This document shows, one piece after another, positions 31,891 through 36,953 of a stretch of DNA of 36,953 nt. The stretch spans positions 80,295-117,247 of the forward strand of contig MNCI01033650.1 of the NCBI GenBank assembly GCA_015680685.1, in the 5' to 3' direction. The notes beneath the pieces were generated by a model. The model was not told where the DNA came from. It searched no databases and worked only from the letters and a program-made list of their open reading frames with translations. Numbering within the stretch: position 1 is the first letter of the stretch; each line of letters begins with the position of its first letter. The translations under genes and the position numbers were made by a program. Source of the stretch: Gnetum montanum (Eukaryota; Streptophyta; Gnetopsida; Gnetales; Gnetaceae).

Positions 31891-33798
31891 TGGATTTAAG
31901 GCATATATCCCAGACTCTTGCAGATGTGACATTACAGGGCAACACCCCTTAGAAGATGTTCATGTTGATAGACGTCACACCCACCATCATCATCTGATTC
32001 ACTATCTACAACCTCTTCTATCATAGCAATCTTTGCCTTACCTTTGCGATAGGCATGTTCAACTTCCTTGCACCTCCTACGCTCATGATCACTACCATAT
32101 TCTTTAGAAGCTTCAAAAATTTTTAGGACAACTTGAAATCTTCTATTCATGGAGTCCCATAACTAATCAACCTTGGCCATAATTTTAGATTGAAATTTTT
32201 GGAGTGGCAAGGTTTTCCTATTCACCACCTCATTAAATGTGGGTTCATCTTCACTATTGTAGAATCAAACCTCCCTCTTGTGAATGGAAGGATCATAGTT
32301 ATATTCTTTTGCACTTTCTCTTATTCTTAATTTTCCCTCCTCTTTAGCTACCTTCTCGCTTAATATTTGTATCTGATAGGTACTTAATTTTAATAGTCAC
32401 CCTTAGGAATAGACACTAAGGGTTCCCCTTGTTTCTGATCAAAACCCATTTATAATGTGGCAAAGTTGATCTAGTTGAGAATAATCATGGCTAGGACATT
32501 TGTGCATTAAGGAATAGTATCTATTTGTTGCTTGTTTCCATCCTTGTTCCTTGTTTCCATCCTTAGATTTTCCTTCTCAAGTTGGACACTCTGGAGTACA
32601 ATAGATATTTATCATTAAACAACTCAAGCATAGTACTCCATCGCCTAATAGATTTTGGCTCTAAGGACTAGTACTAGTTATCTGCTTCTTTAATGAGTGT
32701 CTTGGGGAACAACTTAAGTCTCTTCCACTCATTCTCTATGTTCTGCAAGGCACATGCATCTTGAAAATCTTGGAGATGATTTTGCAAATCAGAGTTATAT
32801 CCCCCTTCAAATCAAGGAATATTGTTCATATCTAACCTTTTGATCCAACTATCCTTCACATGCCTTATTGGAATTCTTATTGCCTCTGCAATATTACGCA
32901 TACTTTGAGTAGCAAAAAAAGGCTTATCAAGGCCTTAATCATGGTTCCTACAATGTCCTTAACTACCCATTCATTCATGGTGATGTGCCTCTCTTGAATG
33001 TCTGCATCCTTGATCATGCCTTTCTTGATAGTCCCCTCAATTATTTTGGTCCCGTCAATCATTTCATTCATTTTGGTCACCTCCATCATGGTCTCGTCTT
33101 CTGCGATCACGATTAGAGCCAAAAGAAGAAGAAGATGACAAGAAAGGGGAAGAGGAAGGAGAACCAGCATCATCATAGTGCCTACCACCACCTCTTCAGT
33201 GATGATGAGTATGATCACAATCTTGTTTCTTGTCTGCATCCCTACCTTGACTTGCCCCTCTAGATCCTTCTTTGTTATTGGATCCATTTCTACTAGAACC
33301 AAGATTGTGAATTGTGGACTGGAATTTCTGGTTTTAATCTCCTTCATTGAAGTCAAAGAGAAGAATTTCATTGAATGGAAAACCCCCAGAGAAGGGTTCT
33401 CCACCAGCTTGTTGGTATAACAAGAATGGAGAATCGTTAAATCTTTTCTGCTTTAAAGATTCATAGCGTTTTTCTAGCTATCGATCTTGTAGACATTGTG
33501 CCTCAATGGGATGATAATCCCTAGCATCAATATCTTGCACAACATACTCAGCTTGATGTTCTTGAAGACCATATCATATAAGCATTTGGTGGAGCATTAT
33601 AGGAATGAATCAATCGAGCGGCAACACAATATTGCCCTCCATGTCACGCCACCGCAGATATTCATCCTTGTGCAAGATGAAGGTGAAATTTAGTATATAC
33701 TCATCAAGATGAGCATATACTATTCAATACTATTGAGATAGTGGCTAATAAGCTTTATTAGACTTGGGCAGAGAGTCGCTCCTATGAGAAGAAGACAT
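31891..33798 (-). pseudogene. gag (element D)
   Basis: Start ATG (complement of 33796-33798) followed by SSSHRSDSLPKSN. The N-terminal part includes LNFTFILHKDEYLRWRDME. A hydrophilic Arg/Asp/Ser-rich middle lies around 33000-33330. The retrotransposon-gag core at about 32590-32840 has QNHLQDFQDACALQNIENEW and then SIRRWSTMLELFNDKY; the usual WY pair is broken by a stop. ERRRCKEVEHAYRKGKAK and an acidic DSESDDDGG run lie at 31932-32150, ending in a degenerate zinc knuckle YCHICKSLGYMP (31896-31935) whose His is Tyr. The longest open frame here (33404-32877) is in the wrong frame. Confidence 0.82.
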
Positions 33799-33940
33799 TT
33801 TCAGTTAGAAAAATAAAAATCACAGTGTGCTCTTAGATATTGTTGTAGTAATCTTAAGATGTGATGTGACTCTTAGGTTCATTCCAACAATTTAAATAAT
33901 TTCACTAGGCCCTAGATAGCCCAGGAAAAAACCAAAAGGT

Positions 33941-33958
33941 CCCTAGTAGTGGTGTCAA
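33941..33958 (-). other. primer-binding site, tRNA-Asp type (element D)
   Basis: The minus strand reads TTGACACCACTACTAGGG directly after the LTR end. It is a decayed form of the same site as 6578-6596; the initial TGG is TGA. Confidence 0.65.
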
Positions 33959-34802
33959 TGATAAGTGGTGAGGTACCCCTACATCCAATCATACGAATCA
34001 CTAAGGTATTTACATGTGATCTAGTTGAATTCTGTGGACCTATCGTTCTCTAGTACACTAGTTCTTCTAGGAAGTGAAATGGACATTGAGAATGTTCATT
34101 GTCTTCCAAACTACACTTGTGAGGCTCAAAGGTATGATCTAAGTGTAACTGAGATACATGATTTTTCTTATTTTATGTTTTATGAGTTTAGTCGCCCACA
34201 ACAAGAATGAAAGGTAGAGTAATTTAAGATCTAGTTCATTTATGGTCTAACTAGCCTAACACAAGTAACCGCCCCACTTTCCTAGACACATCCTGAACAC
34301 ATATAGTGCTGCTGAGCTACCAAACATTAAGCGTTGCTAGGTTACCAAGTACTATATGTATGTTGGAAGTGGTTGTGCTTATGTTCATTAACTGCTAGAA
34401 AGTAATTACTTAATTTAAATACATTAAAGTAAAGTGCATTAAAAGAAACATTAATCTATTCTCAGTGCTGCAAGGATTGTCAAAAGAGTTCATTTTATTC
34501 CTATCACACTACTGCGCTCAAGTACATCAATGTTTGAACAAAGAACCGTACACACTTAGACTCCTTTTGTGGGTACTCAAAAAATATTCTAACTCTGGGG
34601 GAAAATAAACTACAAGAGCTTTGCTACTTTGCCTAGAAACTACAAAAACTTATGCCAAACCAAGAGCCAAGGTGCTATACTTAGGCCACCCCCAACATCA
34701 GATACCTGACATCACATCTAGACCCTGATGTTAGATACCCGACGTCACGACTCTGACGTCGAGTACCTGACATTGAAGCAAATAAAGAAACGTGTTTCAT
34801 CA
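33959..34802 (-). repeat. LTR (element D 5' LTR)
   Basis: 844 bp, + strand TGATAAG .. TTTCATCA, keeping TG..CA ends. The LTR end at 33959-34290 matches the other copies (GAGGTACCCCTAC..GTTGAATTCTGTGG). It contains a TGACGTC-type repeat array (34701-34775). A possible AATAAA on the minus strand is at 34494-34499. Its TATA box is mutated. Confidence 0.93.
34701..34775 (-). promoter_or_regulatory. TGACGTC-type repeat array in D 5' LTR
   Basis: Three related words on the + strand: GATACCTGACATCAC (34701), GATACCCGACGTCAC (34734) and GAGTACCTGACATTG (34761), with ACGTCA at 34742-34747 and TGACGTC at 34754-34760. TGACG/ACGTCA cores bind plant TGA-type bZIP factors. The array lies at the LTR start, directly upstream of the TATA position. 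Confidence 0.5.
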
Positions 34803-34807
34803 CTAGG
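34803..34807. repeat. target-site duplication CTAGG, right copy
   Basis: Matches 24682-24686 exactly. Confidence 0.9.
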
Positions 34808-35290
34808 CTTAAAGGAGTTCTAGGAAAAGGATATTATAACTTTCCTACTCAGTTATGTTGGACTTACCCCTCTTCTTTATGTTTACAAGTAGACTTAGAG
34901 GTCCTAGTGATTTGAGAGACGTGTGAGTAACTATTGAAGTTGATAGTTGGTCTAGGAATAAAACTCTATGTTGTTAGTTGGGATTTATTCTAGTGTCAAG
35001 ATCTATTAGAGTTGGGATTTGATATTGTTAGTTCAAGATTATATTTATTATTTACTTTATACTTGTATTTGAGGCTTATATATAATTTACTAATTCATGG
35101 TTAGTATTCAATTAATGGTTTGGATTATCCTTTAATGTTGGACTCGGTATTGTGTATGTAGCCTATTAAACTTGTCTAGTGGTGCTAGTTTTCATTTCTT
35201 GTTTTTCATATGGTTGCCTTGATGCTTCCATTAATCCTTTCACATCTAATTCATGTTTTTACATGCTAAGTCTAGGGGTGTTACGGTATC
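34808..35290 (+). other. possible LTR end fragment
   Basis: T/G-rich sequence ending GTCTAGGGGTGTTAC (about 35271-35285), a common ending of plant Gypsy LTRs. No partner copy, primer site or coding sequence is present, so this is only a suggestion. Confidence 0.25.
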
Positions 35291-35499
35291 CTTCATAGTA
35301 TTAATAGCTACTTTATCGTTACCTTCAATTATTTAAAAAATGAATTTATCATTAGTAGTTATACATAAAAGAACCATCATTTAAATATTGAGTAATATTA
35401 TATTCTTCATATTTTTAAAGTTTTTGAAACTAAATTACGATATTTCAACATTGGACATTGCTTAAATAAGAGGCCAACACAATGATAATAGTAGTAAGC

Positions 35500-35690
35500 A
35501 TCAATGAGACATTGCTTAGTTGGTTAAAGTATGTGGCATATGGTGTGTTGAATAGGTGTGTTGATTCGACATACCATTATGTTCTAATTAAATTTTTCAA
35601 AAATTTCTTTTTAGCTATATGTCTAAGGGGTATATACAGTCATCTAGTTTTAGTTTCAGTACATTTTGATAATAGTGGTAAGAATTAGGC
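35500..35690 (+). mobile_element. SINE-like segment
   Basis: TTGCTTAGTTGG (35512-35523) resembles a pol III A box and TTGATTCGAC (35561-35570) a B box, about 39 bp apart, in tRNA-like order. The tail near 35690 (GTAATAAATAATTAA) is A/T-rich. No second copy in the window and no certain target duplication. Confidence 0.35.
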
Positions 35691-36066
35691 AAGCTGTAAT
35701 AAATAATTAACTAAACATATTTAATTCCATCTACTATCAAAGAAAGCATCTTCTCCCTATTCAAAAGATCTATCTCAATATAATAGCATTGATAACTACT
35801 AAAATGCCTAAAAATAAAAAACTTATCAACATTTCTTACATTTAAAGTATTTTTGAGAAAGCAACTAGATTTAAAATCTTTTTCAAAATCCTACTTAGTT
35901 TTATCAATTTTTTATTCCTTTTATGTCTAGTAATAACTTTTGAATATTAGTTAGTATGTTATATGTTTAATGCTAATGATAACATAACTTTATTTACAAG
36001 TTCATTACTTTATATATAATAAATTGCATTATGCTACTTTTTTTTCTTGAACTTCTTTCCCACTCT
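35691..36066. other. AT-rich non-coding sequence
   Basis: No open frame of note, no repeat partner in the window and no motif I can support. Confidence 0.5.
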
Positions 36067-36084
36067 TTATTATTATTATTATTT
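36067..36084 (+). repeat. (TTA)n microsatellite
   Basis: Short run of TAT/TTA triplets, followed by T-rich DNA that would be the A-rich tail of the adjacent minus-strand SINE-like segment. Confidence 0.6.
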
Positions 36085-36119
36085 AGTTTTTTTTCTTTGT
36101 TTGTTTAGTATTTTTTTAA

Positions 36120-36290
36120 ATAATGATTTAAGGATCATCACCCAAAGCCATAGTGCTCATCCTACTATACAAGTCCTGGTAGGGTTGGTAGATGAGTAAA
36201 AGCCTAACCTCTTTGAGTCGCTACACTTAGGCTTAAACCTAGGGCTTTGACTTGAGAAACAAACACTTTACTATCACTCCAAATGATGGT
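36120..36290 (-). mobile_element. SINE-like segment
   Basis: Minus strand: A-box-like TAGTAAAGTG (36264-36273), then B-box-like GGTTTAAGCC (36230-36239, a decayed GGTTCRANCC), then a body ending near GGGTGATGATCC and an A-rich stretch (plus-strand T-rich 36086-36118). The tRNA-like spacing and A-rich 3' end fit a plant SINE; the family is not identified. Confidence 0.45.
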
Positions 36291-36644
36291 CCCTAGTTTT
36301 ATTAATAATGATTTACTTTTCCTAAAACTAGCTATTATGGTTTTAAATAATTTTTTATTTTATTATGTTTTATTTTCTCCTAAAACTAACCATTATATTC
36401 TTTTTATAACTAGCCTGTTTGTAAAACTAACTATTACACACTACACCTCAACTAGCCCTTAAACATAATGTTAGTTATTCTCCCTTTAATTATTGAAAAA
36501 TCTATTGCAACTAATGATGAATTTTGTATGATTCAAAACATCTTGCAAAAAATAATATGCATGCTATAGATAGTATAATGATATGCACTTCAAATGCTTG
36601 AAGGACTAAAAATAGTTTCATGCCTAATAGTATTCCAAAGAAGG
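36291..36644. other. AT-rich non-coding sequence
   Basis: No gene supported. The open frame 36511-36750 crosses into the LTR and is accidental. The sequence next to the LTR (left of 36645) is not a primer-binding site. Confidence 0.5.
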
Positions 36645-36953
36645 TGATGAGTGGCGAGGTACCCCCTACACTCAACCATACGAATACGAGCGTGCACGCG
36701 CGATCCGGTCGAACTCCGCAGACTAAATGCCTTAACACCACAAGAAACACTTGGGGTTAATCGTTCATTGTCTTCCCAGGCTTTCTTGTAAGTGTCACGG
36801 TATATGGTTAAGCAAGTCTGAGGTATATGATTTTTTTTTGGTATTTTCAGTTTATCTCCTAAGCTATGAGGGAAAGGGTTGAGAAGCTAACTAACTCTAA
36901 CTAATGTCCTAAGTCTAAATTAACTAGCATCAGCATCTGTTCCCACTTACCGG
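36645..36953 (-). repeat. LTR end (element E, continues beyond window)
   Basis: On the + strand it begins TGATGAGTGGCGAGGTACCC and matches the LTR ends of A, B and D through ACTCAACCATACGAAT, TCGTTCATTGTCTTCCCAGG, GAGGTATATGATTTTTT and TTCCCACTTACCGG. No primer site lies to its left on the minus strand, so it is a 3' LTR whose body lies to the right, or a solo LTR. It has nine CpGs in 36681-36719, far more than the other copies, suggesting a recent insertion. Confidence 0.85.

Larger units (their letters stand above)
24687..34802 (-). mobile_element. element D: structurally complete 10.1-kb Athila-like Gypsy retrotransposon
   Basis: Minus strand: 5' LTR (34802-33959), primer site (33958-33941), gag, protease, RT, RNase H, integrase, T-rich tract, 3' non-coding module, polypurine tract (25526-25513), 3' LTR (25512-24687). 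Perfect 5-bp target duplications CTAGG flank it at 24682-24686 and 34803-34807, so both borders are secure. All coding parts have stops. By a hand count over about 300 aligned bases the LTRs differ at roughly one base in nine, mostly transitions, so the insertion is old. Confidence 0.95.

Noticed and set aside
32877-33404. Open frame of 175 residues on the minus strand, the longest single-strand-specific frame in D's gag area
   Set aside because: The gag reading conserved with element B runs in a different frame here (Arg/Asp/Ser-rich, with stops). This frame is Met/Leu/Ile-rich and matches nothing in B.
35286-35290. GGTAT after GGGGTGTTAC, matching the GGTAT left of element C at 13478-13482, as a distant target duplication
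   Set aside because: The DNA before 35286 does not match the expected end of C's LTR (17700-18217). A 5-base match is easily chance.
36511-36750. 79-residue minus-strand frame near the right edge
   Set aside because: It spans the border of LTR E and flanking AT-rich DNA, and has no family resemblance.
1-36953. CRISPR array, operon, rRNA or functional tRNA gene
   Set aside because: No spaced short-repeat array, no rRNA-like sequence and no cloverleaf. The only tRNA-like words are the SINE-like boxes. Tandem repeats found are 24-106 bp, without spacers of CRISPR type.

Overview
The window is a retrotransposon-packed stretch of a seed-plant nuclear genome. I see no intact host gene, no tRNA or rRNA gene and no prokaryotic signature. 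Every recognisable protein fragment belongs to Ty3/Gypsy LTR retrotransposons, all broken by stops and frameshifts. CpG is scarce and TpG/CpA common, as expected for old, heavily methylated repeats. A large, slow-turnover genome (gymnosperm, or a giant-genome monocot) is plausible, but the species cannot be named from this sequence.

Layout. Positions 1-6214 (element A, + strand) run internal end - LTR (573-1080, cut short) - reverse transcriptase, RNase H and integrase remnants - long 3' non-coding module - LTR (5449-6214). Positions 6215-11976 (element B, +) start with a 5'-truncated LTR, then a tRNA-Asp-type primer-binding site, gag, protease, RT, RNase H and the start of integrase, ending in a 24-bp tandem repeat. 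Positions 11977-13482 hold AT-rich sequence without a gene. Positions 13483-24525 (element C, - strand) are a chromodomain-bearing Gypsy element with a 4.7-kb LTR, a tRNA-Met-type primer site, no visible gag and a truncated second LTR. Positions 24687-34802 (element D, -) are a structurally complete 10.1-kb element with two LTRs and a perfect 5-bp target duplication CTAGG. Positions 34808-36644 are non-coding with two SINE-like segments. Positions 36645-36953 are the U5 end of another minus-strand LTR (E), which is CpG-rich and so probably the youngest copy here.

A, B, D and E share the last ~300 bp of the LTR. A, B and D share closely related pol, and B and D share gag. The tRNA-Asp primer site, the DLG-type protease motif (in B) and the long non-coding stretch between integrase and the 3' LTR point to the Athila group. 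C is a different lineage (chromovirus, Tekay/Del-like).

Most informative points: the TSD-flanked element D; a graded CpG-to-TpG/CpA decay series across five aligned LTR ends; a conserved splice-acceptor-like site before the 3' LTR in three copies; TATA boxes placed very near LTR starts, behind short repeats (GCGATATC in A, TGACGTC in D); and loss of nearly every catalytic acidic residue in C by G-to-A change. No element could move by itself. I found no clearly new biological system; the splice-acceptor and promoter-repeat observations are the best leads.
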